The notes: generated from the letters alone by a model not told the origin. A stretch of DNA of 6,924 bases from an uncultured Clostridia bacterium (GCA_944363385.1 CALVUB010000042.1:1-6924); one strand, 5' to 3'. Shown: positions 1 to 5,948, counted from the stretch's first letter. Translations and numbers: made by a program.

Positions 1-720
1 AAACTCAAAAGTTTTTTCCATGACTTCTTTGTTCACTTCATAATTGTTGTCTATATCAAGAGGATATCTTGCAATTTTTTTTGCAATTTTTCCAAAGGCA
101 ATAAAGGCATCTCCACAACCAATAAAATTGCCTTCTTGGTCGATTTCTTTTAAAATTTCAAGTTTTCCAAGCTCATTTTTCATCAATTTTTGCATATCAT
201 CAATAGAACGAGCATTTCCGCTTTCATCTTTCAAAATGTTATCAATACCATAAGGAACAATTTGACTTGCAAGCATTGTTCTTCTGTTATATTTAACAAT
301 TCCAGTAAAATCTGATCCAACGTATGCAAAAAAGCCTTTAGAGTTGTCAATTGAACTGATCACAGAGCTATAAACTGTCTTCAAAAGCTCTTCATCAGAC
401 AAAATTTGAATGCTCATGGCTGTGTTGTTGTAAACCTCATCAACAAAGCCTCTGTAATTTCTAGCCGACAAAAGCACTTTTGAAGCAACTGCCACAATTT
501 TGGTGGCTTTATAAGTTTCAATAAGCTTTCGATAAATTTTGATGACATTTAAAAGTTCAGTTCTGGTTTTTGGTTTAATAAGTTCTTCAGTTTCAATCTC
601 CTTGCCTAGTTGGAAAGACTGGCTTTTGTCTAAAATAAGTTGTATCCTTCCGTTGCTAACCCTATAAATAGAAACTCTTAAAAAACTTTCATTTAATTCT
701 AAAACAGCTAATTTTTCCAC
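1..720 (-). CDS. Divergent Ppx/GppA-family phosphatase-like protein (partial, C-terminus beyond window)
   Basis: The frame is open from a GTG at 720 to the left edge (240 codons), so the C-terminus is missing. I recognise the Ppx/GppA (exopolyphosphatase/pppGpp phosphatase) fold of the ASKHA superfamily. It shows an N-terminal AVLELNESFLRVSIYRV strand pair, an AVAS segment (77-80) where the family has ATSA, SDEE (108-111) where it has SGEEEA, and YPLDIDNNYEV (219-229), which closely matches the conserved YPL/HNYE region. The phosphate-binding motifs are poor: ELNESF (8-13) replaces DxGSNS, YVGSDFTG (133-140) replaces DIGGGSTE, and GCGDA (201-205) replaces GVGGT. Catalytic activity is therefore doubtful. 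By family it would act on polyphosphate or pppGpp in the cytoplasm; by sequence it may be a binding or regulatory paralog. It starts 12 nt after the ferredoxin stop, so the two are probably co-transcribed. The GTG start is set by GAGGT just upstream; the next Met is at about residue 102. Confidence 0.78.
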   Translation of the reverse strand, partial: MEKLAVLELNESFLRVSIYRVSNGRIQLILDKSQSFQLGKEIETEELIKPKTRTELLNVIKIYRKLIETYKATKIVAVASKVLLSARNYRGFVDEVYNNTAMSIQILSDEELLKTVYSSVISSIDNSKGFFAYVGSDFTGIVKYNRRTMLASQIVPYGIDNILKDESGNARSIDDMQKLMKNELGKLEILKEIDQEGNFIGCGDAFIAFGKIAKKIARYPLDIDNNYEVNKEVMEKTFEF

Positions 721-724
721 TTTT

Positions 725-729
725 ACCTC
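725..729 (-). promoter_or_regulatory. Ribosome binding site deciding the GTG start of the Ppx-like gene
   Basis: On the minus strand GAGGT lies 4 nt before GTG at 720, inside the 12-nt gap after the ferredoxin stop. The spacing is slightly short, but no other start codon nearby is plausible, and the homology to Ppx/GppA begins right at this GTG. Confidence 0.6.
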
Positions 730-732
730 ACA

Positions 733-900
733 TCAATCAAGTTTTATTGCTTCAACAGGACAACTGGCCTGGCACGCTCCGCAGTGGATACATTTGTTTT
801 TATCAATTTGAGCCTTGCCATCTTTGTCAAAACTGATAGCTCCAACAGGACAAATTGCCACGCAAGTTCCGCAACCGATACATTTTTCTTTGTTTACCAT
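733..900 (-). CDS. 2[4Fe-4S] clostridial-type ferredoxin
   Basis: A 55-residue ORF encodes a small soluble electron carrier. It has two classic cluster-binding motifs: CIGCGTCVAICP (Cys 7, 10, 13, 17) and CIHCGACQASCP (Cys 37, 40, 43, 47), each CxxCxxCxxxCP. In this fold the first three Cys of one motif and the last Cys of the other bind each [4Fe-4S] cluster. The length matches free clostridial ferredoxins, and the two halves show the usual internal pseudo-symmetry (CPVGAI and CPVEAI). The ATG at 900 is preceded by a strong GGAGGA site at 905-910, and the gene stops with TGA at 733-735. It would pass low-potential electrons between oxidoreductases such as pyruvate:ferredoxin oxidoreductase or hydrogenase; the partner cannot be told from this window. 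It is the first gene of a unit with the Ppx-like gene 12 nt downstream, and a good promoter lies directly upstream. Confidence 0.96.
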   Translation of the reverse strand: MVNKEKCIGCGTCVAICPVGAISFDKDGKAQIDKNKCIHCGACQASCPVEAIKLD

Positions 901-904
901 AAAG

Positions 905-910
905 TCCTCC
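905..910 (-). promoter_or_regulatory. Shine-Dalgarno of the ferredoxin gene
   Basis: GGAGGA on the minus strand lies 4 nt before the ATG at 900. It is near the anti-SD consensus and fixes the start of this short gene. Confidence 0.8.
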
Positions 911-921
911 GTTTCGAGAGT

Positions 922-950
922 ATTTTAGCATATTTTAGAAAATTTGTAAA
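922..950 (-). promoter_or_regulatory. Predicted sigma-A promoter for ferredoxin/Ppx-like unit
   Basis: On the minus strand TTTACA (945-950) is separated by 17 nt from TAAAAT (922-927). A TG one base before the -10 gives an extended -10 (TGCTAAAAT). The start point would be near 915, leaving a very short leader that contains the ribosome binding site. The promoter lies in the 66-bp gap after the TSUP pair, so the ferredoxin unit is probably transcribed separately from the transporters, although read-through is not excluded. Confidence 0.6.
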
Positions 951-966
951 CTAAAATTTTAAATAT

Positions 967-1347
967 TTATTTGCCTTCTTTCTTTTTATCTTTAAATATC
1001 TTAAAAAATTCGATAATAGCAAGCAGACAAAGGAAAAAACCAAAACAAATTCTGAGTAATTTTGAAGGCAAAATGGTCACTAGGCTAGAACCTAAAATAG
1101 AAAAAACAATTCCACTTAAAATAATGTAAATAATTCCGCGAGTTTTGACGAAACCATTACGATAATGAATTATTAGTGAAAAAATTGCCATAATCAAAAA
1201 TGATAGTAAATTTATGCCTTGGCACATTTTTTGATCTAAACCTAAAAAGATAGATAAAAGCGGAATGAGAAGTGTGCCACCACCCATGCCTAAACCTCCA
1301 AAAACACCCGCAATAAAACCAAAGAGAAGATATAAAAAAATGGTCAT
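967..1347 (-). CDS. Half-size TauE/SafE (TSUP) membrane protein, second of a pair
   Basis: This 126-residue hydrophobic protein has about four predicted membrane segments (roughly residues 2-34 in part as a re-entrant/TM pair, then 44-62, 70-89 and 94-114) and a short Lys-rich cytoplasmic-type C-terminus. Near the N-terminus GFIAGVFGGLGMGGG (10-24) followed by LLIP is the signature glycine motif of the TauE/SafE sulfite exporter-like family (PF01925), which moves organic anions such as sulfite, sulfoacetate or other sulfur compounds. Usual family members have about 250 residues with two such repeats; this protein carries one. Its start overlaps the stop of the preceding half by ATGA, and GAGG (1356-1359) sits 8 nt upstream, so translation is probably coupled. 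A heterodimer with the upstream product is the natural inference. The substrate cannot be predicted. Confidence 0.87.
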   Translation of the reverse strand: MTIFLYLLFGFIAGVFGGLGMGGGTLLIPLLSIFLGLDQKMCQGINLLSFLIMAIFSLIIHYRNGFVKTRGIIYIILSGIVFSILGSSLVTILPSKLLRICFGFFLCLLAIIEFFKIFKDKKKEGK

Positions 1348-1781
1348 ATTATCAGCCTCACTCCTCCATATAACATCAAAAATGCAAATATAATTCTAAG
1401 TGCTTTTGGTGGCATAAATTTAAGCACATAAGCGCCAAGAATTCCACCAACAACCACACCAAGAGCTATGGTCAAAAATGGCAGAGACTCAATTGTGCGA
1501 TTAAAGACATAAATTGAAGAAGATATGTAGCTGAGTGGAAAGATAACTGCTATGGCTGTGGCATGCGACTCTTTGCTGGACAGAGACAGCACCTTTTGCA
1601 AAATTGGAACACATATCATTCCACCTCCTCCTCCAAAAAAGCCATTTAAAAATCCGATTACTGCTCCACTTAAAATCAGCAAAAATATTTGCTTTTTGCC
1701 AAACTCACCCTCTTTTTCCCGCCTTTTTACACTTTTTTTGCTGTAAACCATGCCTTTTTTGCTTGTTTGAAAAAATTTCAT
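1344..1781 (-). CDS. Half-size TauE/SafE (TSUP) membrane protein, first of a pair
   Basis: This 145-residue protein has a basic, soluble N-terminus of about 30 residues rich in Lys/Arg, then the family's glycine motif GAVIGFLNGFFGGGGG (39-54) followed by VPIL, then about three more hydrophobic segments (roughly 70-92, 97-118 and 124-144). It matches the repeat unit of the TauE/SafE family but is half the normal length, with the second half supplied by the overlapping downstream gene. Conserved features after the glycine motif (the SHATAIAVIFPLSYISS stretch) fit the family pattern of a small-residue helix. The ATG at 1781 has no clear ribosome binding site, so the true start may be the Met at residue 11 (1751) or transcription may begin close to the ATG. 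The positive N-terminus predicts a cytoplasmic N-end. Confidence 0.86.
   Translation of the reverse strand: MKFFQTSKKGMVYSKKSVKRREKEGEFGKKQIFLLILSGAVIGFLNGFFGGGGGMICVPILQKVLSLSSKESHATAIAVIFPLSYISSSIYVFNRTIESLPFLTIALGVVVGGILGAYVLKFMPPKALRIIFAFLMLYGGVRLII
1356..1367 (-). promoter_or_regulatory. Ribosome binding site inside the upstream TSUP gene
   Basis: The minus strand reads GGAGGAGTGAGG across 1356-1367, and the nearer GAGG ends 8 nt before ATG 1347. It lies within the last codons of the first TSUP gene. This supports the ATG at 1347 and translational coupling through the ATGA overlap. Confidence 0.6.
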
Positions 1782-1813
1782 GTATATATTATGAATATTT
1801 TTGCAAAAATTAT

Positions 1814-1842
1814 TTGATTTGAAATGACAAATATATTATAAT
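1814..1842 (+). promoter_or_regulatory. Predicted sigma-A promoter of the large envelope-protein gene
   Basis: TTGATT (1814-1819), a 17-nt spacer and a perfect TATAAT (1837-1842) point rightward into the gene starting at 1884, giving a leader of about 35 nt. The -10 sits in the palindrome TATTATAATA (1834-1843), so an equally perfect TATAAT also reads leftward (1840 to 1835) toward the TSUP pair. The leftward -35 region is weak. Confidence 0.65.
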
Positions 1843-1872
1843 AACTTAGTAACTTTAGTAATTAAAATTTAA

Positions 1873-1877
1873 AAGGA
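1873..1877 (+). promoter_or_regulatory. Shine-Dalgarno of the large envelope-protein gene
   Basis: AAGGA lies 6 nt before ATG 1884, and a signal peptide begins immediately after that ATG, so the start is well supported. Confidence 0.7.
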
Positions 1878-1883
1878 CAGATT

Positions 1884-4800
1884 ATGTTAAAAAAGAAAAA
1901 CAATAAAATTAGATTAATCCCTTTTGCATTGATGGCAATTGCACCTTTATCTTTGGCGTGTGGAGTTTCTGCTTTCAAACTTGCAAGCGCAGAAGATTTT
2001 GCTTACCGTCTTTCTTACAGCAAAGATGTGACAAGTGAAAATATCACCAACCCTTCATTTGCTGATATTTCTTCAACTTATGACAACGATGAAGATGGTG
2101 TTGTTGGCTCTTGGACTGCAATTGAAGAAGATAGTGGTGCAAACGGAATGATTATTGATATTGGTCCTGCCTCTTCTGAAAATTCAACCACTTCTTTTAA
2201 TAACTATCAAAAAACAGTATATTTTTTAGATAACAATCCTGGAAAATCTGGTAGCGACAATAAAATTTTGATGATAAATTCAAAAACTTCATCAACAACC
2301 CAAAACCAACAGGCAAACAAGGGTTTTCGTTCTGAAGAAATCACATTGACCCCAAACAGTTATTACAAAATTTCATTTGCTGTCAAAACTGACAGAAATG
2401 GTGATGAATCAGTAAATGCCTCTGCTTATCTCACAGGAATTGTTGATGAAGAAGGCAATCCTCTTGAAATTGGTTATGAATTTTTGAAAAATTCAGGATG
2501 GAAAAACTATGAAATTTTTGTTGCAACTGGTGATAAAGGACAAACTGTAACGCTCGATTTTTATCTTGGAACAAACAAAAATGGTTACTCAACTGGCGCA
2601 GTCTTCTTTGATGATGTGCAAATGTATCAATACTCGGCAAATGAATTTATCAGCACTGCAAAACTTAGTCAATACAAAGCTGATAACTATGATAACCTAA
2701 CAAGCACAAACACAAAGTTTATGATAACCACCCTCTTAGAAAAAGAGAACACTTTGGTAGATGAGAGTTACAATTTCGACTTTGAAAATAGTATCAATTC
2801 ATCCAACTCCCTTTCACCTGCTTGGGAAGTAGCTAATCATAAGAGCGCTCATGCACGCATTATGAAATATGACTACCCAAACACTGATTTTGAAAAAGAA
2901 AGTGGCTATAACTATGCAGGACTTGACCTATCTTATGACATATTAAACGATAAACCAAACGAGCAAGCTCTTGTATTGTGGTCAAAGCCAAATGAAAATG
3001 GATATATCACCCTTCAATCAAAACCAATTGACATCAATCCTCACCAAATCTACAAAATTACCGCTTCTGTAAAAGTCGTGTCTGCTGATGGTGCAGGTTT
3101 CACTCTTGGCGTGCAAGAAATAGGGCTCAGTAAGGATAATACTCAAGGAATTTACGCATATCACCAAAACCTTAACAGCTCAAACTACACTCTTCAAAAC
3201 GGACAAAGCAGTGGCATTACAAGCAATACGACCAACGACTTTACCAACAACTATCAAACGGTTGAATTTTATCTAAAAGGTCACTCGCTTTACAAATCCT
3301 CCTTTGCAATAACTCTTTCGCTTGGTTCTGAAAGTTCTACAAGTGTTGGTTATGTGGTTGTTGACAATATCAAAATTGAAAATGCAAGTTATTCAGACTT
3401 TTCAAGTGCGTCAAATAAACTAACCTTCTCTTCATACACAACAACAAACGAAAACAACTCTTATTTCAATGAGACTGAAGCTTCTGATGAAAACTACCCA
3501 GTCACCGCTACTGGCTATACCGTTGAAAAAGCCAACGAAGATGTTAACATCTCAGGTGTGCTTTACTTGTATGACAAGTCAACGTATGACGAACTTTACA
3601 ATGCTTATGAGTGGTATGGGATTTATCCAGGCAGTCCACAAAACAGCAATAAGACCAACAATATTTATATGATGTATAACAACAAAAATTCACATCAATC
3701 AATCACCTCTAGTTCCTTCTCGCTTGATAGTGAATATCAAAAAGTTTCATTTGACTTTTACACAAACTCAGCTTCTATCACTGTTGAAATCGTTGATGAA
3801 AATGGAATTATGCTTTATAAAAATACTATTGCAAGTGAAGGATGTTGGAGCGATTTTGCTGTTATCTTCCACTCTGCTGAAAATATGAGCCACTCCTACA
3901 CCATAAAGATATCACTTGGAACAGAAGATGAGGAGATTGCAGGATATGTTTATCTTGACAATTTGATTGCCACTGAAAGCAATGCTGAAGAATATAATAA
4001 TGCCTACTACAAAAACGATTTTTCAGACTATTTCTTATCATTTGAAAATGATAAAGTAAGGGGTGATGCAAACACTTCAACCACAACTTCTGCTTATAAA
4101 TTTGAAATTGAAGAAGCATTTGATGGTGAAGAAGATTTCTCAAATTATGCAGTTGGCGCTGTGGTGAATGGGAAAGAAAATGTTTATGGCATAGAAAACG
4201 ACTTAAACCTTTTAGTGATTACTACCTTTAAACCAAGCACTGCAACAATAACTTCGCTCTACACTCTTTCTTTAGAAAGCGAAAGTTACTACAAGCTCAC
4301 TTTTGACCTTCAAACCATGTTTTTCGATGGCGTAGAGCCAGTCGATGACGAACATGAATGTAACTATGGCGTGTCAATAACCATCAACGGATTTGAAACA
4401 ATTTCAAACTTAACCTCTGATAAACTTAAAACTTTTACAATCTATCTAAACAGCTCGCAAGCTTCAACTGCAACAATTGCCTTTTCAGTCTCATCAGACT
4501 GCCATAACACCCTTGGTACCGCAATCCTCACAAATATTGACCTTACTTCTTCAACTCAAGCAGAGTTCAACAATGCAAGCAATGTTCAAGGATATAAAGA
4601 AACAGTGTTCCAAAGCAGTTATATCCAAGAAGAGGACGATGACGAGTCGGCTGGTGATGAAGATACTGGCAGTGGAGACACGACAGAGCCAAGCACATCT
4701 CCAACAAGCCCATGGCTTTTGATTGGCTCAATCATTATGGCTGTTGCTATGATTGTTGCAATAATTGCCTTCTTCCTTAGAAAAATCAAATTTAAGAAGA

Positions 4801-5348
4801 AAGACAAAATTGAAAAATCAAAATATGACAGAAAAACATCTATTGACCAAAATCTTGTTACTAATGAGGCCGTTCGTAGACGCGATGAAGAGCTTAAAAA
4901 CCTGTTTGAAGCAAAAGAAAGCTTGAAAGAAGAAAAAGCAAAGCTTGAAGAACAGCACAAAAATTATGTTCAAGAAGCAAGAATAAGTGACAAAGGCAAG
5001 ATAACAAAAGACACTGAAAAAGAGTTCAAATCTTATACGACAAATATGGCTAAGATTGAAGAAAAACTTGCCATACTTGAAGAACAAATTTCTGTTGTGT
5101 CTTCACCAGAGCATCTCATTTCACTTGAAAAAGAAGTGATGGATGAAGAAGAATACAGGCTTAAACAAGAGCAGAAAGCAATAAAAGAAGAAATAAAGAC
5201 AAATAACCAACTTGCTCCTTATAAAGCTGAGGAACCTTCAAACAAAAAATCAGCTGGCAAAAAATCAGCTACAAAAAAATCAGCTGGCAAAAAATCAACT
5301 ACAAAAAAATCGGCTGGCAAAAAATCAACTAAGAATGATAAAAAATAG
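1884..5348 (+). CDS. Large type I envelope protein: four CBM-like repeats, one TM, cytoplasmic coiled coil and Lys-rich tail
   Basis: This 1154-residue protein belongs to no family I can name. A signal peptide comes first (basic KKKNNK, hydrophobic core about 9-30, cleavage likely after VSA-30 or ASA-36). Four diverged beta-rich units follow, at about 50-255, 296-506, 527-704 and 716-895. Each ends in a related motif: GAVFFDDVQMYQYSANEF (238-255), GYVVVDNIKIENASYSDF (489-506), GYVYLDNLIATESNAEEY (687-704) and GTAILTNIDLTSSTQAEF (878-895). The (V/F)DDV/DNI ending after a Tyr/Phe-rich strand resembles CBM4/9-like jelly rolls, so glycan or cell-wall binding is the best guess. Next come an acidic Ser/Thr/Pro linker (916-943), a membrane segment (944-965), a basic stop-transfer stretch, a charged coiled coil (about 997-1100) and a Lys-rich tail (1121-1154). 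Topology should be outside to inside. No enzymatic motif or LPXTG is seen. It is alone in its transcription unit. Confidence 0.93.
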   Translation: MLKKKNNKIRLIPFALMAIAPLSLACGVSAFKLASAEDFAYRLSYSKDVTSENITNPSFADISSTYDNDEDGVVGSWTAIEEDSGANGMIIDIGPASSENSTTSFNNYQKTVYFLDNNPGKSGSDNKILMINSKTSSTTQNQQANKGFRSEEITLTPNSYYKISFAVKTDRNGDESVNASAYLTGIVDEEGNPLEIGYEFLKNSGWKNYEIFVATGDKGQTVTLDFYLGTNKNGYSTGAVFFDDVQMYQYSANEFISTAKLSQYKADNYDNLTSTNTKFMITTLLEKENTLVDESYNFDFENSINSSNSLSPAWEVANHKSAHARIMKYDYPNTDFEKESGYNYAGLDLSYDILNDKPNEQALVLWSKPNENGYITLQSKPIDINPHQIYKITASVKVVSADGAGFTLGVQEIGLSKDNTQGIYAYHQNLNSSNYTLQNGQSSGITSNTTNDFTNNYQTVEFYLKGHSLYKSSFAITLSLGSESSTSVGYVVVDNIKIENASYSDFSSASNKLTFSSYTTTNENNSYFNETEASDENYPVTATGYTVEKANEDVNISGVLYLYDKSTYDELYNAYEWYGIYPGSPQNSNKTNNIYMMYNNKNSHQSITSSSFSLDSEYQKVSFDFYTNSASITVEIVDENGIMLYKNTIASEGCWSDFAVIFHSAENMSHSYTIKISLGTEDEEIAGYVYLDNLIATESNAEEYNNAYYKNDFSDYFLSFENDKVRGDANTSTTTSAYKFEIEEAFDGEEDFSNYAVGAVVNGKENVYGIENDLNLLVITTFKPSTATITSLYTLSLESESYYKLTFDLQTMFFDGVEPVDDEHECNYGVSITINGFETISNLTSDKLKTFTIYLNSSQASTATIAFSVSSDCHNTLGTAILTNIDLTSSTQAEFNNASNVQGYKETVFQSSYIQEEDDDESAGDEDTGSGDTTEPSTSPTSPWLLIGSIIMAVAMIVAIIAFFLRKIKFKKKDKIEKSKYDRKTSIDQNLVTNEAVRRRDEELKNLFEAKESLKEEKAKLEEQHKNYVQEARISDKGKITKDTEKEFKSYTTNMAKIEEKLAILEEQISVVSSPEHLISLEKEVMDEEEYRLKQEQKAIKEEIKTNNQLAPYKAEEPSNKKSAGKKSATKKSAGKKSTTKKSAGKKSTKNDKK
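5244..5333 (+). repeat. Six tandem 15-bp repeats encoding KKSxx pentapeptides
   Basis: Six consecutive 15-base units encode KKSAG, KKSAT, KKSAG, KKSTT, KKSAG and KKSTK at the C-terminus of the envelope protein (residues 1121-1150). The units are near-identical in DNA (AAAAAATCAGCTGGC and close variants), alternating in a 30-bp higher-order pattern. Changes in copy number would keep the frame. Runs of seven A occur at some unit junctions. The product resembles the Lys/Ala/Ser tails of histone H1-like and AlgP-type proteins, which bind nucleic acid. Confidence 0.95.
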
Positions 5349-5354
5349 CAGAAG

Positions 5355-5384
5355 AAAAAAGGGATTGTAATAAATCCCTTTTTT
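5355..5384. terminator. Bidirectional intrinsic terminator between convergent genes
   Basis: The perfect 12-bp inverted repeat AAAAAAGGGATT (5355-5366) and AATCCCTTTTTT (5373-5384) has a 6-nt loop GTAATA. Each arm ends in an A or T tract, so the RNA from either strand forms a GGGATT stem followed by U residues. It lies 6 bases after the stop of the envelope-protein gene and 22 bases beyond the stop of the convergent zinc-ribbon gene, and so serves both. Confidence 0.93.
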
Positions 5385-5406
5385 AATATATTATTTTTCA
5401 GTTACA

Positions 5407-5919
5407 TTATTCGTCATCATCATCGTAGTCGTCATCGTCATATTCGTCATTATCATCATCAAAGTCGTCATCGTCATCAAGTTCATCATCTTCCTCTTCT
5501 TCGTCAAGGTCATCCTCAAAATCTTCACCAAAAGGCATTTCATCATCAAAATCAATGTCTGGCGCAATATCGTCATCATCAAGCAAAGAAGACTGAGTTA
5601 TGTCAGTAACAGATGCCATTTCGCCCGTTTCGTCTTCAGGTGTCATGATGTCTTCTTCATCATCACGAACCACATAATCTTCCCAATCGGTGGAAATTTC
5701 TCCATCTTCGTTTTGATGTTCTTTCAAACAGCTGGCACACATGATTTCGTCTGGTTGAATATAGTTTGTTTTACAAATTGGGCAAAGCTCAAGGTCAACA
5801 TCGTCAAGATAATCTCTTTTAGCTTCCATTTCCGCTTTGCAAACTGGGCAATACTTGTCCTTTTTTTGAATATAATTAAGTTCACATCTTGGACATCTAA
5901 TATAAACAGGTTTTTTCAT
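5407..5919 (-). CDS. Tandem zinc-ribbon protein with long poly-Asp/Glu tail
   Basis: This 170-residue cytoplasmic protein has two zinc ribbons of identical spacing: C9-P-R-C12 with C24-P-V-C27, and C46-P-I-C49 with C61-A-S-C64, both Cx2Cx11Cx2C. Both repeats also share the pattern CPxCx2NYIQ, so they look like an internal duplication. From about residue 70 the chain turns acidic, and the last ~58 residues are nearly all Asp and Glu, broken by an occasional Phe or Tyr. I do not recognise a named family. Zinc ribbons commonly bind nucleic acid or protein, and acidic tails can mimic nucleic acid or bind basic partners; those roles are inference. The ATG at 5919 is supported by AGGAG 6 nt upstream and by homology starting at once. 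It has its own promoter and is convergent with the Lys-tailed envelope-protein gene. Confidence 0.88.
   Translation of the reverse strand: MKKPVYIRCPRCELNYIQKKDKYCPVCKAEMEAKRDYLDDVDLELCPICKTNYIQPDEIMCASCLKEHQNEDGEISTDWEDYVVRDDEEDIMTPEDETGEMASVTDITQSSLLDDDDIAPDIDFDDEMPFGEDFEDDLDEEEEDDELDDDDDFDDDNDEYDDDDYDDDDE
5410..5580 (-). repeat. Low-complexity GAT/GAC/GAA region encoding the acidic tail
   Basis: The minus strand is an almost uninterrupted series of GAT, GAC, GAA and GAG codons, with imperfect trinucleotide repetition. It encodes the Asp/Glu tail of the zinc-ribbon protein. Such tracts vary easily in length, and they create long spurious open frames (Met/Thr-rich) in the shifted frame. Confidence 0.8.
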
Positions 5920-5925
5920 GTTCTT

Positions 5926-5930
5926 CTCCT
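5926..5930 (-). promoter_or_regulatory. Shine-Dalgarno of the zinc-ribbon gene
   Basis: AGGAG on the minus strand lies 6 nt before ATG 5919, within a purine-rich AAAAAAAGGAGAAGAAC leader. Confidence 0.75.
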
Positions 5931-5948
5931 TTTTTTCTTTACGAGAGC

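Noticed and set aside
44..253. Plus-strand 69-residue open frame near the left edge
   Set aside because: It is antisense to the Ppx/GppA-like frame, which has clear family homology; the plus-strand product shows none.
922..966. Terminator for the TSUP pair
   Set aside because: Only A/T-only inverted repeats (ATTTTAG with CTAAAAT, 12-nt loop) are present and they overlap the ferredoxin promoter; there is no GC stem followed by a U tract.
1552..1822. Plus-strand open frames over the first TSUP gene
   Set aside because: They are antisense to a gene with clear family motifs, and the proline run is the reverse complement of the glycine motif.
1941..1964. Possible lipoprotein signal (SLAC at residues 23-26 of the large protein)
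   Set aside because: Ser at -3 and Leu at -2 are poor for a lipobox, good signal peptidase I sites (VSA, ASA) follow directly, and the protein already has a C-terminal membrane anchor. It remains a minor alternative.
4619..5087. Minus-strand open frames with Ser-rich and Phe-rich translations
   Set aside because: They are antisense to the linker, membrane and coiled-coil codons of the envelope-protein gene, with no ribosome binding site or recognisable motif.
5391..5582. Met/Thr-rich open frame on the minus strand
   Set aside because: It is the shifted frame of the GAT-rich acidic tail; it has no ribosome binding site and the composition follows from the repeat.
5407..5919. RNA polymerase delta subunit (RpoE)
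   Set aside because: The acidic tail is similar, but the N-terminal part is two zinc ribbons rather than the HARE-HTH fold of RpoE.
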